In this document: piece after piece, positions 27,927-37,102 of the stretch
How positions within the stretch are numbered: the first letter of the stretch is position 1
How the letters are laid out: each line of letters opens with the position of its first letter
NCBI RefSeq assembly: GCF_037154075.1
Contig: NZ_JBANRJ010000002.1
Location: 62,001 to 126,000 of the forward strand
DNA from: Sphingobium aromaticiconvertens
Lineage (GTDB): Bacteria; Pseudomonadota; Alphaproteobacteria; Sphingomonadales; Sphingomonadaceae
DNA length: 64,000 nt
Direction: 5' to 3'
Position numbers and translations under genes: made by a program
The notes under the pieces: model-generated
The model's database searches: none
Told to the model about the DNA's origin: nothing
What the model saw: the letters and a program-made list of their open reading frames with translations, nothing else

Positions 27927-29455
27927 GCGTATTCTGTTGAAGAAGTCAGCTGCGAGACCGTTTGACTGCGCTTCGCGATGGACGCGAGCGACGTCCTTTG
28001 CCGATCAGGCCGGTGCGGGCCTGGCCATCGGGATGATCTTTGCCATTTTGCGGAGGTTCTGTGCCGCTGCGGCGAGGTGGAACTCGTCTCTTGCGCCATT
28101 GGGGCCGCGCAGGCGCAAGCGATCCAGCTTCAGGATGCGCTTGAGGTGGGCGAACAGCATCTCGACCTTCTTGCGCTGGCGACGTGAGACGAGATACGCG
28201 TCGGTGGTGGCGATGTCGCGGGCCAGATCGCGCGCGCCTTCGTGGATCGATCGGGTGACCTTGCGAGCGGGCATGTTGGGCGTGCATCGCTGGCGCAGAG
28301 CACAGCTCTGGCAGTCCTGCTGACGCGCGCGGTAGCGGATCGAACCGTCCTTATCGACGCGATCACGGGGCGTGCTGAAGTTGCGGTTGGAACGCCGTAG
28401 GCGGTTGCCGACCGGGCAGATGTAGCTGTCGTCATCATGGTCATAGACGAAGTCGGCGCGCTCGAAGCTGCCGTCAGTCCGAGCGGACTTGTCGAACACC
28501 GGAATATGCGGCTCGATGCTCATCTCTTCGACCAGCCAGGCCAGGTTGGGGGCAGAGCCATAGGCGGTATCGGCCACGAGGCGCTCGGGCCAGATGCCGA
28601 AGCGATCCTGCGTTCGCTCGATCATCCTGCGCTGGGCGGTCACCTCCGCCTGCCGCACCGAGGTGGTCGCCTCGACATCGACGATGACCGCATGATCGAG
28701 GTCGATCAGATAGTTGGTGCTGTAGGCGTAAAAGGCCGCCTCGCGCGTGGCGGCGGTCCAGCGCGAGGCTGGATCGGTGAGATTGATCCGCTTGGGTGTC
28801 ACCGGCGTTGCACCGCCGAACGCCGCATCGTCCAGCACGTCCAGATACTCAGCGACCGCACGACCGACCGCTTCCGGCGGCAAGCCCTCTTCACCCGGCA
28901 CCGACCGTTGCCGGTGGACATCCGCCCGGATCAGGCTCGCATCGACCGCAAAGCCTTCGCCGCCGACCAGTCCTTCGGCCATGCAGCGCGCCACCGTCAT
29001 CTCGAACAGTTGCCGCAGCAGATCGCTGTCGCGGAAGCGTCCATGCCGGTTCTTCGAGAACGTCGAGTGATCGGGCACGTCGCCCTCCAGCCCCAGCCGG
29101 CAGAACCAGCGATAGGCGAGGTTGAGATGCACCTCGTCACACAGCCGTCGCTCCGACCGGATGCCCATGCAATAGCCGATGATCAGCATCCGGATCATCA
29201 ACTCTGGGTCGATCGATGGCCGACCCGTCTCGCTATAATAAGGCCGCAGGTGCTCGCGGATATCCGACAGGTCCACGAACCGGTCGATCGAGCGTAGCAG
29301 ATGATCCGGCGGCACATGCCGCTCCAGATTGAAGCTGTAGAACAGCGCTTCCTGCGCCACCGTCCGCTCGCCCATCATCGGATCATCTCCGCTCGCCTAT
29401 GCAGAGTGAATCAGACCTTCAGCGCCACTTCAAGCGCAAGTTTTTCAACAAAATA
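27927..29455 (-). mobile_element. IS1182-family element
   Basis: An element of about 1.53 kb. Its edges share TATTCTGTTGAAGAA and, inward from the other end, TATTTTGTTGAAAAA. Comparison with the uninterrupted orfB at 1-313 places the junctions at CTGAAGG (27926) and AGGCCCATG (29455). The target duplication is at most 2-3 bp, so the exact ends are uncertain by a few bases. Confidence 0.82.
28005..29378 (-). CDS. IS1182-family transposase
   Basis: A 457-aa transposase. It has an N-terminal DUF772 domain (VPPDHLLRSIDRFVDLSDIREHLRPYYSETGRPSIDPELMIRM, YRWFCRLGLEGDVPDHSTFSKNR), then FAVDASLIRADV (Asp) and LVADTAYGSAPNLAWLV (Asp). A Cys-rich CPVGN...CQSCALRQRC segment and the C-terminal RRQRKKVEMLFAHLKRIL (Glu) complete it. 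The frame is intact. Confidence 0.92.
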   Translation of the reverse strand: MMGERTVAQEALFYSFNLERHVPPDHLLRSIDRFVDLSDIREHLRPYYSETGRPSIDPELMIRMLIIGYCMGIRSERRLCDEVHLNLAYRWFCRLGLEGDVPDHSTFSKNRHGRFRDSDLLRQLFEMTVARCMAEGLVGGEGFAVDASLIRADVHRQRSVPGEEGLPPEAVGRAVAEYLDVLDDAAFGGATPVTPKRINLTDPASRWTAATREAAFYAYSTNYLIDLDHAVIVDVEATTSVRQAEVTAQRRMIERTQDRFGIWPERLVADTAYGSAPNLAWLVEEMSIEPHIPVFDKSARTDGSFERADFVYDHDDDSYICPVGNRLRRSNRNFSTPRDRVDKDGSIRYRARQQDCQSCALRQRCTPNMPARKVTRSIHEGARDLARDIATTDAYLVSRRQRKKVEMLFAHLKRILKLDRLRLRGPNGARDEFHLAAAAQNLRKMAKIIPMARPAPA

Positions 29456-30107
29456 GGCCCATGATCTGATCACCAGCCCGGCCTATGTCGTGATCAAGGC
29501 CGCCGATCAGTTCCACACCAAGACCACCCGGCCGAACGAGATGTGGCAGACTGATTTTACCTACTTCAAGATCATCGGTTGGGGCTGGATGTACCTGTCG
29601 ACCGTGCTCGACGACTTCTCGCGCTACATCATTGCCTGGAAGCTGTGCACCAACATGCGAGCCGAGGACGTGACCGACACGCTGGACCTCGCGCTCAAGG
29701 CCTCGAGCTTGGACAGCGCCACCGTGCTGCACAAGCCCAGGCTGCTCAGCGATAACGGCCCCAGCTACATCGCGGGCGAACTGGCGGAATATATCGAGGC
29801 CCGGAAAATGAGCCATGTGCGCGGCGCTCCGATGCATCCCCAGACCCAGGGCAAGATCGAACGCTGGCACCAGACCCTGAAAAACCGCATCCTGCTGGAA
29901 AATTACTTCCTGCCCGGCGACCTCGAAGCCCAGATCGAGGCCTTCGTCGAGCACTACAACCACCAGCGTTACCACGAGAGCCTGAACAACGTGACGCCCG
30001 CCGATGCCTACTTAGGCAGGGCGCCGGCGATCATCCAACAGCGTGAAAGGATCAAGCGACAGACCTTCGAACATCGGCGCTTGCAACACCGCAAGCTCGC
30101 CGACTAA
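29456..30107 (+). pseudogene. IS3-family orfB, C-terminal half
   Basis: The continuation of OrfB from AHDLITSPAYVV to the stop. It carries the DDE core: WQTDFTYFKIIGW (Asp), LLSDNGPSYIAGEL (Asp), QTQGKIERWHQTLKNR (Glu), and the tail HRRLQHRKLAD. The frame is whole once the IS1182 insertion is removed. Confidence 0.9.
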
Positions 30108-30234
30108 CATCAACCCCCAGACGAGGCCCGCACTCCGCTAATCTACGCCGAGAGTTGTGCCGAATGTTCTGACGACGGACAAGAGCACACTCAAGACCGG
30201 TCACTCACCGTCCAGACAAGGTGGGACCCGCCGG

Positions 30235-31792
30235 CTTGCGATTACCCATAAGTTTCGAGCCCCACGCCGATCTGAATGTCGGCAAGTCGACGTAGGCCGC
30301 GCCAGACGACAGTGTTACCTGGGGGCGGGTCTGAAGATCTTGCGAGATAACCGCCGAGACGGGCCAGTTTGGTGAGATAGAGCTGGATCGTGCCCCTCTT
30401 TGCTCGGCGATTTCCGCTATCGCCAACAAGACGATCAAGGATGTTGATCTCCGATGTGGTGAACGCGATTGCCGGACTGGCGTCTGGTGCGGCGCGAGCC
30501 ATCATGGTCATCCATAATACACGCCAGCTGACGATGCAGAAGAGCGCCACTAGGTTGGCAAGCCGATCGGCCGTGCGCAGCCTGGCGTCTTCGGCACGGC
30601 ATCCAGACTTCAGGACCTTGTGGAAGACTTCGATCTTCCAGCGCATGGCGTACCAGCGGATTTTCTCGATCGCCTCTTCCAGACTGCTAACCTCCAGATC
30701 GGTAACCAGCTTCCACAGGACTGGCTTTCGACCCGGCGGAGCGCCGACTTCCGAAGCATGGATCACTGTCAGATCGAGTGCCGGGTACCGCTTCTGCTTT
30801 CCGATCGGCGGGCGGACGAGGATCCGTTTATACTGGATGTCGAGGGTTACCTGCTCGACGGTATCGTTGTCGCCCCGGACTTCGATGCTGTGCGTACCGG
30901 CGCTCGGTTCTTCGCGCATTTCGCTCTTTACGGTGTGATCGCCGTTGCCTGCCAATCGGTCAACGACGGTGCGGACGACGAAGTGCGTTCCTAGGTCCTT
31001 GGCGAGGCAGTAGAGTTCGTAGATGTCGCTTTCCCGATCACCCACGTGGACACAGCGGTCGGGCTGTCCCAGCAAAGTCATCGATTGACGCAGATTGTCC
31101 AGCCAGCGCACGCTCTCTTTTGCTTCTATCGGAACCCGGGTCGGATTGATCTTACGCTTGAGTTGAGCAGTGCCCTTGAACTTGTCGCGGTTCCAAAACT
31201 TTACCGCAGCAAGCCCCAAAGGTAGACCGTCCTCAGTCACGACCAGGCTCGAATGCATCAGTATTCCACAAACCGTGTGGTGACGGAGTCGGCCAGCCTT
31301 ATCGCGACCGCTGTTGACGCTCTTGGTAAAACCGACAGCATGTGAATTGCGGCGCTGATATGTGAACTCCGTCGTATCCTGGAGCACCAAGATGGGACCA
31401 TCCGTCACCGCGAAACGCTGTCTGGTCGCATCAAAGTGGCCGGCCAGGATATCCCCTTCTTCAACCTTGGGGTTGGAAAAGAACCGATATGCTGCCTTGG
31501 TGCTTGCCCAGTCCTGACATGCCAGGGGAATCGTTCCTCCCATTCGGTCACTCAGTCGACAAAGCAGATCTCCGCATCGGCGCCCAAGACGCGCGTCACT
31601 GAACGCACTCTCATCGATCTCGCAGTGGGACCAATGCTCTTCCAGAGAGGGCAGTTTTTCGCCTTTGGTCTGCACAGGGCACCTCACGAACACACCATGG
31701 TGCTCGTGAATGAATCATAAGCGACTCATCCGATTCAACAATTTTCAACAACGACTTGATAAGTGATTCAAATACTTATGGGTAATCGTAAG
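30235..31792 (-). mobile_element. IS4-family (IS50-like) element
   Basis: A 1558-bp element with inverted ends CTTGCGATTACCCATAAGT (30235) and CTTACGATTACCCATAAGT read inward from 31792. It is flanked by a perfect 9-bp TSD, ACCCGCCGG (30226-30234 and 31793-31801), the length expected for IS50-type elements. It lies beside an IS256 remnant. Confidence 0.95.
30242..31693 (-). CDS. IS4-family transposase (Tn5 transposase-like)
   Basis: A 483-aa transposase of the Tn5/IS50 type. It has the N-terminal DNA-binding domain (FSDARLGRRCGDLL, LACQDWASTKAAYRFFSNPKV) and the catalytic core with Asp in ILVLQDTTEFTY and Asp in CVHVGDRESDIYEL. The Y-(2)-R-(3)-E-(6)-K signature is YAMRWKIEVFHKVLKSG. The frame is intact and nearly fills the element. 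Confidence 0.94.
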   Translation of the reverse strand: MFVRCPVQTKGEKLPSLEEHWSHCEIDESAFSDARLGRRCGDLLCRLSDRMGGTIPLACQDWASTKAAYRFFSNPKVEEGDILAGHFDATRQRFAVTDGPILVLQDTTEFTYQRRNSHAVGFTKSVNSGRDKAGRLRHHTVCGILMHSSLVVTEDGLPLGLAAVKFWNRDKFKGTAQLKRKINPTRVPIEAKESVRWLDNLRQSMTLLGQPDRCVHVGDRESDIYELYCLAKDLGTHFVVRTVVDRLAGNGDHTVKSEMREEPSAGTHSIEVRGDNDTVEQVTLDIQYKRILVRPPIGKQKRYPALDLTVIHASEVGAPPGRKPVLWKLVTDLEVSSLEEAIEKIRWYAMRWKIEVFHKVLKSGCRAEDARLRTADRLANLVALFCIVSWRVLWMTMMARAAPDASPAIAFTTSEINILDRLVGDSGNRRAKRGTIQLYLTKLARLGGYLARSSDPPPGNTVVWRGLRRLADIQIGVGLETYG

Positions 31793-31805
31793 ACCCGCCG
31801 GAGGG

Positions 31806-31975
31806 TTACAGAGAATCGAGCAGACCACCCTGCTCAAACGCCGCGCTGGCGGCTCCGCCTGCCAGCAGTTGGTCCAGTAGCTCGTTAGGAATCGCAGACT
31901 CTTTGCGTCGGGACATAGTGGGACTCCTTTTTACCCATTATGCCCGCCCACACACGGAAATCCTGACAGTCCCGA
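31806..31975 (-). pseudogene. IS256-family remnant (transposase N terminus and end)
   Basis: On the minus strand an ATG at 31918 opens MSRRKESAIPNELLDQL and continues LAGGAASAAFEQGGLLDSL, the characteristic N terminus of IS256-family transposases. It stops after about 36 codons at the edge of the IS4 duplication. The segment GGGACTGTCAGGATTTCCG, read inward from 31975, looks like the matching IS256 terminus. The rest of the element is gone. Confidence 0.75.
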
Positions 31976-32237
31976 GGGCATCGCGCCTGCGGACGCCACG
32001 GTTGCTATCCACGCCTCATCGAAGCCACCGGAATGCGACCGCCCGAGGACTCAGGTGGACCTTGGGGTTATACCTAGAAACTGGAAGCACTCGCAGATCC
32101 GGCCCATGACTATCATGAGGAGGCGCTCGATGCCTTGGGCGACGACCATGATCCCAACGCCCAGCCTGACATCGACATGACCCACTCCCGCTTCGCAGTG
32201 CTGGCGAAGAAATGGGCGCCGCGCACGTGGAAGGTCA
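31976..32237 (+). pseudogene. Unrecognised gene fragment between IS elements
   Basis: A 262-bp relic bounded by the IS256 remnant and the IS407-type element. One frame on the + strand reads KLEALADPAHDYHEEALDAL and then GDDHDPNAQPDIDMTHSRF, continuing to WAPRTWKVM, where it is cut at 32237. It looks like true coding sequence but I do not recognise the family. No start or stop of the original gene remains. Confidence 0.4.
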
Positions 32238-32271
32238 TGACCGGCCCCCACCGAGTGGTCCGAGCGGATTG

Positions 32272-33177
32272 TTAGTGCATTGACGCCTCCATCTCCAGTG
32301 TTGGCCGTAGGTGGAGCGAAGCGGAACCGGAGGGCGACACTGGAGATGGAACGGCCTCCGGCGCGGGCGGTCGATACCCGAGCGAGCTATGCGGCCGGAC
32401 GGTGTTGTAATGTCGCCGCCACGCTTCGATCAGGATCCGGGCCTCGGCTAGCGAGTAGAAGATCTCGCCGTTGAGCAGTTCATCGCGCAGCGACCCGTTG
32501 AACGATTCACAATAGCCATTTTCCCATGGCGATCCGGGCGCAATGCAGAGCGTCTTCACGCCGACCTTGGCCAGCCATTCTTGTACCGCCGTAGCGATAA
32601 ACTCCGGGCCATTGTCGGATCTGATATGCGCTGGTGGCCCGCGCGTGACGAACAGTTCGGCCAGCGCCGCCAGCACATCGTCGCTCTTAAGCTTGCGCGC
32701 CACGGGCAACGCCATGCACTCCCGGCTCGCCTCGTCGATGATCGACAGGATACGGTATTTACGCCCATCGTGCGTCCGCCCCTCAACAAAGTCGTAGGAC
32801 CAGACATGGCCAGGATACTCGGGCCGAAGCCGGATGCACGATCCGTCGTTCAGCCACAGCCGCCCGCGCTTCGGCTGCCTTTGCGGCACCTTGAGCCCCT
32901 CGCGTCGCCAGATGCGCTCGACCCGCTTGCGGTTCACATGCCACCCCGCATCGCGCAGCAACGCCGTCACCCGGCGATAGCCATAACGACCATATTGCCG
33001 CGCCAGCGCAATGATATCCTCGGTGAGAGCCGCTTCGTCATCTGCCCCGCGAGGCGCTTTGCGCTGTGTCGATCGGTATTGCCCGAGCACACGGCACAGC
33101 CGCCGCTCGGACACCGGCATCATCGTTCTGATGTGGTCGATACAGCGCCTGCGACGCGCGGGGCTCAGAAGTTTCCC
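32272..33177 (-). CDS. IS407-group transposase OrfB
   Basis: An integrase-core subunit. It has [35 protein letters not shown] with the first Asp, [19 protein letters not shown] with the second Asp, and [17 protein letters not shown] with the Glu. The C terminus [19 protein letters not shown] is family-typical. The frame extends back to overlap orfA, consistent with an OrfAB fusion by -1 frameshifting. Confidence 0.92.
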   Translation of the reverse strand, partial: GKLLSPARRRRCIDHIRTMMPVSERRLCRVLGQYRSTQRKAPRGADDEAALTEDIIALARQYGRYGYRRVTALLRDAGWHVNRKRVERIWRREGLKVPQRQPKRGRLWLNDGSCIRLRPEYPGHVWSYDFVEGRTHDGRKYRILSIIDEASRECMALPVARKLKSDDVLAALAELFVTRGPPAHIRSDNGPEFIATAVQEWLAKVGVKTLCIAPGSPWENGYCESFNGSLRDELLNGEIFYSLAEARILIEAWRRHYNTVRPHSSLGYRPPAPEAVPSPVSPSGSASLHLRPTLEMEASMH

Positions 33178-33443
33178 CGGGCGGCCTCCTGCAGGATTAG
33201 CTTGTCGAGCGTCAGATCCGAGATCGCGCGGCGAAGCCGCACATTCTCTTTCTCCAGGTCCTTCATCCGACGCGCCTGATCGGTCTTCAGGCCACCATAT
33301 TCCTTACGCCACCGGTAATAGGTCTGCTCGCTGACCGCGATCCGCCGACACGCCTCCGCAGTCGTGGCGCCCTGCGCCAGCACAACCTCAGCTTCACGCA
33401 GCTTGCCAATGATCTCTTCCGGGCGATGCTTCTTGCTCGGCAT
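33165..33443 (-). CDS. IS407-group transposase OrfA
   Basis: A 92-aa OrfA starting [20 protein letters not shown]. It has the helix-turn-helix [22 protein letters not shown] and the leucine-zipper-like [25 protein letters not shown]. Complete. Confidence 0.92.
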   Translation of the reverse strand: MPSKKHRPEEIIGKLREAEVVLAQGATTAEACRRIAVSEQTYYRWRKEYGGLKTDQARRMKDLEKENVRLRRAISDLTLDKLILQEAARGNF

Positions 33444-33638
33444 TCCTTGTCTCCTTCGTCATCCAAAATATCATCAATTTTGGACCACTCAGAAGGGGGC
33501 AGATCAGTCAAATAGCCTGCGTCAACGCCGCCTTCCGTCGGCGCTTACAATCATCATGTGAGGCCGGACATATGAAAGCAACCGCTCAAAACCCGTCCCG
33601 ACAAAAGGCCGTTGCCAAGGGCGCGGCACATATCAAAC

Positions 33639-34092
33639 TCAGACTAGGAATCTTCCACCGTCACATATGATTCTAGTTCCGGTTGTCGCTCTGAGATGTG
33701 TCACACAAGCCAATACAGTTCGCGCCACGTCCTCCGGCTCGATCACGCGCTTGAGCGGTGTCATCTCGGCTAGTTTTTCCAGAGCTGCCCTGTCGCGCCC
33801 GGCGACGAAGTCGGTCGCAACCGCTCCAGGCGATACCGCGAGCACACGTATCTCGGGACCAAGCGCTGATGCCAATGACATGGTCATGGTATCTAGCGCA
33901 CCCTTCGACGCGCAATAACCAATATTGCTGCCGCGACCGGTAAATCCGGAAATGGAAGAGATATTGACAATTACGCCGTCGCCGCTCGCTCTCAGCATGG
34001 GCACAAAAGCTCTGATCGTTGCAAATGGTCCTTGCACATTGCTGGCCATAATTTGATCAAAAAGGTCATCATCAAGGTTAGCGTCCGCGCTC
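33639..34092 (-). pseudogene. Short-chain dehydrogenase, C-terminal fragment
   Basis: The C-terminal two-thirds of a short-chain dehydrogenase/reductase, readable from SADANLDDDLFDQIMASNVQ. It has the Ser of the catalytic tetrad in IVNISSISGFTG, the YxxxK motif in YCASKGAL, SPGAVATDF, and the C-terminal end GTRIICDGGRFLV. It lacks the Rossmann cofactor-binding N terminus. It is cut by the IS256-family element at 34093. It may or may not belong to the same gene as the N-terminal pieces at 35485-35736 and 40467-40545. Confidence 0.8.
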
Positions 34093-34122
34093 GTGGTGTA
34101 ATTTCTGGTGTAGATTGAGATG

Positions 34123-34158
34123 ATCGCATGGGGTGGGGCATGCCCCACCCCATGCGAT
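34123..34158. repeat. 36-bp perfect palindrome near the IS256 left end
   Basis: Two 18-bp arms, ATCGCATGGGGTGGGGCA and its exact inverse, meet with no spacer between 34140 and 34141. The palindrome lies 79 bp before the transposase start, so it could extrude as a cruciform or fold in the leader RNA. Confidence 0.85.
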
Positions 34159-34236
34159 TTCGATCTCGGTGGCCACCGGGCTCATCGGTAAGGTGGAGTT
34201 ACCACACTTCACACGCCCACCGAGGAGTTGATCCCG

Positions 34237-35448
34237 ATGACCGACGACAGACTACCGCTTGCCGAGCTGATGGCGAAGACTGGAGATGGAGATTTCCTGC
34301 GCACGATCGCCGAGAGCGTATTACAGATCATCATGGAGGCCGACGTCGATGGCCTGGTCGGCGCTAGCCGACACGAGCGCTCCGGCGACCGGACGACCTG
34401 GCGGAACGGCTACCGCGACCGCAGCCTCGATACCCGGCTCGGCACGCTCAACCTGAGGATTCCCAAGCTACGGACCGGCGCCTACTTCCCTGGCTTCCTG
34501 GAACCCAGGAAGACCGTCGAGAAGGCGCTGGTCGCGGTGATCCAGGAGGCGTGGATCGCCGGCGTCAGCACCCGGCGTGTCGACGAGCTGGTGCAGGCCA
34601 TGGGCATGACCGGCATCTCCAAATCCTCGGTGTCCAAGCTGTGCAAGGATATCGACGAACGTGTCCATGCCTTCCTTAAGCGGCCGCTCACCGGCGACTG
34701 GCCCTACCTCTGGCTCGATGCTACCTACCTCAAGGTGCGCGAGGGCGGGCGGATCGTCAGTGTCGCCGCGATAATAGCCGTTGCCGTCAACACCGAGGGC
34801 AAGCGCGAAATCGTTGGCCTTCACATTGGACCCTCCGAAGCCGAGCCATTCTGGTCGAGCTTCCTCAAGGACCTCGCACGCCGCGGACTGACCGGCGTGA
34901 AGCTGGTCATCTCCGATGCCCACGAGGGCCTCAAGGCAGCGATCACTCGCGTGCTCAGCGCCACCTGGCAGCGGTGCCGCGTCCACTTCATGCGCAATGC
35001 CCTGGCCTACGTGCCCAAGGGCCAGAACACCGTCGTCGCCGCTGCCATCCGCCAGGTCTTCCTCCAGCCCGACCATGCCGCCGCGACACAGGTCTGGCGC
35101 CAGGTCGCCGACCAGTTGCGTACCCGCTGGCCAAAGCTCGGCGCCTGCATGGACGATGCCGAGCACGACGTGCTGGCCTACATGACCTTCCCCGAGCAGC
35201 ACCGCGTCAAATTACATTCCACCAATCCACTGGAACGCCTGAACAAGGAAGTGAAGCGCCGCGCCGATGTCGTCGGCATCTTCCCGAACGAGGATAGCAT
35301 CATCCGCCTCGTCGGCGCCGTCCTGCTGGAGCAGAATGACGAATACCAGCTCCAGCACCGCTACATGCAGATCGAGGGCATGGCCGCCCTTGCTACACCA
35401 ATGATCGAGGAGGCACAGCCGCTACAGATTACACCCAAGGCCGCCTGA
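34237..35448 (+). CDS. IS256-family transposase
   Basis: A 403-aa Mutator-type transposase. The DDE residues lie in YLWLDATYLKVREGG (Asp), LVISDAHEGLKAAI (Asp) and HSTNPLERLNKEVKRRADV (Glu). The family segment WQRCRVHFMRNALAYVPK is present. The ATG at 34237 with GAGGAG nine bases upstream was preferred to a TTG at 34228. Confidence 0.92.
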   Translation: MTDDRLPLAELMAKTGDGDFLRTIAESVLQIIMEADVDGLVGASRHERSGDRTTWRNGYRDRSLDTRLGTLNLRIPKLRTGAYFPGFLEPRKTVEKALVAVIQEAWIAGVSTRRVDELVQAMGMTGISKSSVSKLCKDIDERVHAFLKRPLTGDWPYLWLDATYLKVREGGRIVSVAAIIAVAVNTEGKREIVGLHIGPSEAEPFWSSFLKDLARRGLTGVKLVISDAHEGLKAAITRVLSATWQRCRVHFMRNALAYVPKGQNTVVAAAIRQVFLQPDHAAATQVWRQVADQLRTRWPKLGACMDDAEHDVLAYMTFPEQHRVKLHSTNPLERLNKEVKRRADVVGIFPNEDSIIRLVGAVLLEQNDEYQLQHRYMQIEGMAALATPMIEEAQPLQITPKAA

Positions 35449-35484
35449 AAATGCAGCCCGCTGGCCACACCCAATTCTACACCA

Positions 35485-35741
35485 CATTGACGGACGCGAC
35501 CTCATCAAGCGCGTCGAGGTTCGCATGCGGAACTGGCCGGGTAGTACCCGCCGAATTCACCAGAATGTCCGCCCTGCCATGCGTCGCCTCAACCGTCAGG
35601 GCGGCAACGCGCACCGAGTCCGGGTCATCGATGGCGATCGCAAATATCGAATGGCCGCCGCCCGGAAGCGATGCTCGCAAGGTGTCCGCACGCTCAGCCC
35701 CGGTGTTATATCCAATGGCCACCGTTGCACCGGCCTCAGCC
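35485..35741 (-). pseudogene. Short-chain dehydrogenase, N-terminal part, second piece
   Basis: Encodes VAIGYNTGAERADTLRASL, the LTVEATHGRADILVNSAGTT region with the NAG-type motif, then RPVPHANLDALDEVASVNV up to the IS256 junction. It joins in frame to 40467-40545 once the IS21 element is removed: 31 codons precede VAIGYN, with one CAGCC copy retained. Confidence 0.85.
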
Positions 35742-35815
35742 TGTCAGGCGAACTGAGAAACTGACCCCCTGCCGAATCCGAGAACTGACCCCTTCGGCTG
35801 AAGAGGGAAAGACAG

Positions 35816-37102
35816 ATGACGACTGTGATCACAGAGTTTCCTGCACGGACATTGGCTGTGCAGGGAGAGGAGATGCTTCAACCCGACGAGGTGGCCGCGA
35901 TGGTGCGGTTGCATGAGCTTGGTTGGGGAGCCAAGCGGCTGTCGAAGGAGTTCGGCTGCGCGCGCAACACGGTACGGCGCTATCTCCGCGCCGGCGGCGT
36001 TGTACCATTCGCGAAGCCGGCGCGTAAATCGGCGTTCGACGGGCTCGACGACTGGCTGCGCGAGCGCTTTTTTCGGCATGGCGGCAATGCCGATGTCGTG
36101 CGCCAGGAGCTGGCGAGCGAGCACGGGATCGTGATCGGCCTGCGGTCGGTCGAGCTTCGGGTTCAGCGCTGGCGACGTGAGCTGAAGGCGCAGAAGCGGG
36201 CCACAGTGCGCTTCGAGACGCGGCCGGGGCATCAGCTACAAATCGACTTTGGCGAGTCCAAAGTGTGGATCGGCGACGAGCGTGTGCGGGTGCATCTGTT
36301 CGTGGCGACGCTGGGCTACTCGCGCCGGATGCACATCCGCCCCTCGATCCGCGAGCGCCAGGTGGACTGGTTCGAAGGCATGGAAGGCGCGTTCCTGCGG
36401 TTCGGCGGCGTGCCGGCGGAAATCCTGTTCGACAACGCCAGGGCGCTGGTCGAGCATCATGACGCGGCGACGCGGGAAGTGCGGTTCAACGGCCGGCTCC
36501 ACGCCTTTGCCCGCTATTGGGGCTTCTCGCCGAGAGCTTGCGCGCCGTACCGGGCGCGCACCAAGGGCAAGGACGAACGCGGCGTCGGGTACGTGAAGCG
36601 CAACGCCATTGCCGGCCGCCGCTTCGCCAGCTGGGGCGCCTTCGTCGCGCACCTCGAGCAATGGAACCGCGAGATTGCCGACGTACGTGTGCACGGGACG
36701 ACCGGCGAACTGCCGCTCGTCCGCTTCGCCGACGAAGCCGCCGCCCTGCGTCCGCTCGGTGGCCGTGCTCCGTTCGGCCAGCTGCGCGACCTGGTTCGCA
36801 AGGTGCGGCCCGACTGTGCCATCGACCTCGACACCAACAGCTACTCGGTACCCTGGCGCCTGGTCGGCGAGACCGTGCAGGTCGTGGTCCTCGCCGGTCG
36901 CGTCATCGTGCGCCATGCTGGCGAGGTCGTGGCCGACCATCCCGTGTGCGACGGGCGTCGGCAGCGGGTGGTCGATCGGGCTCATCTTGCGGGTCTGGTG
37001 GGCACCGGTCCCTTCCGCGTGACGGCATCGCCGCCGACGCCACCGCCGGCCTTGCTGCGCCCCCTCGCCGAGTATGAAGCCGTGGTCGGAGGGGGTTGGT
37101 GA
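35816..37102 (+). CDS. istA: IS21 transposase IstA (second type)
   Basis: An IstA of 428 aa at most, starting near MTTVITEFPARTLAVQGEEM. It has a helix-turn-helix (LGWGAKRLSKEFGCARNTVRRYL) and integrase core LQIDFGESKVWI (Asp), EILFDNARALVEHHD (Asp) and TKGKDERGVGYVKRN (Glu). The beta domain DTNSYSVPWRLVGETVQVVV follows. A later start at MLQPDEVAAMVRLHELG (35873) is possible. Its stop overlaps the istB ATG. Confidence 0.9.
   Translation: MTTVITEFPARTLAVQGEEMLQPDEVAAMVRLHELGWGAKRLSKEFGCARNTVRRYLRAGGVVPFAKPARKSAFDGLDDWLRERFFRHGGNADVVRQELASEHGIVIGLRSVELRVQRWRRELKAQKRATVRFETRPGHQLQIDFGESKVWIGDERVRVHLFVATLGYSRRMHIRPSIRERQVDWFEGMEGAFLRFGGVPAEILFDNARALVEHHDAATREVRFNGRLHAFARYWGFSPRACAPYRARTKGKDERGVGYVKRNAIAGRRFASWGAFVAHLEQWNREIADVRVHGTTGELPLVRFADEAAALRPLGGRAPFGQLRDLVRKVRPDCAIDLDTNSYSVPWRLVGETVQVVVLAGRVIVRHAGEVVADHPVCDGRRQRVVDRAHLAGLVGTGPFRVTASPPTPPPALLRPLAEYEAVVGGGW

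Larger units (their letters stand above)
27128..30181 (+). mobile_element. IS3-family element interrupted by IS1182
   Basis: Ends TGTCCGCCGTCAG (27128) and its inverse CTGACGACGGACA (30181) form imperfect terminal inverted repeats. No target duplication is visible at the flanks. It carries orfA and orfB; orfB is split by an IS1182-family element at 27927-29455. Fragments of the same element lie at 1-313 and, inverted, at 42947-43126. Confidence 0.88.
32238..33506 (-). mobile_element. Complete IS3-family, IS407-group element
   Basis: A 1269-bp element with ends TGACCGGCCCCC (32238) and TGATCTGCCCCC read inward from 33506. The 4-bp TSD GTCA lies at 32234-32237 and 33507-33510, the duplication length of the IS407 group. 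It is related to, but clearly diverged from, the truncated copy at 314-1510. Confidence 0.93.
34093..35484 (+). mobile_element. IS256-family element
   Basis: An element of about 1.39 kb. Left-end sequence GTGGTGTAATTTCTGGTGT (34093) resembles the inverse of the right end (GTGGTGTAGAATTGGGTGT read inward from 35484). No matching 8-9 bp TSD was found at the flanks, so a rearrangement next to the element is likely and the ends are approximate. Confidence 0.75.

Noticed and set aside
30182..30234. A target duplication for the IS3 element at 27128-30181
   Set aside because: Left flank AACAT and right flank AGAGC do not match at any tested length of 3-5 bp, so no TSD is claimed.
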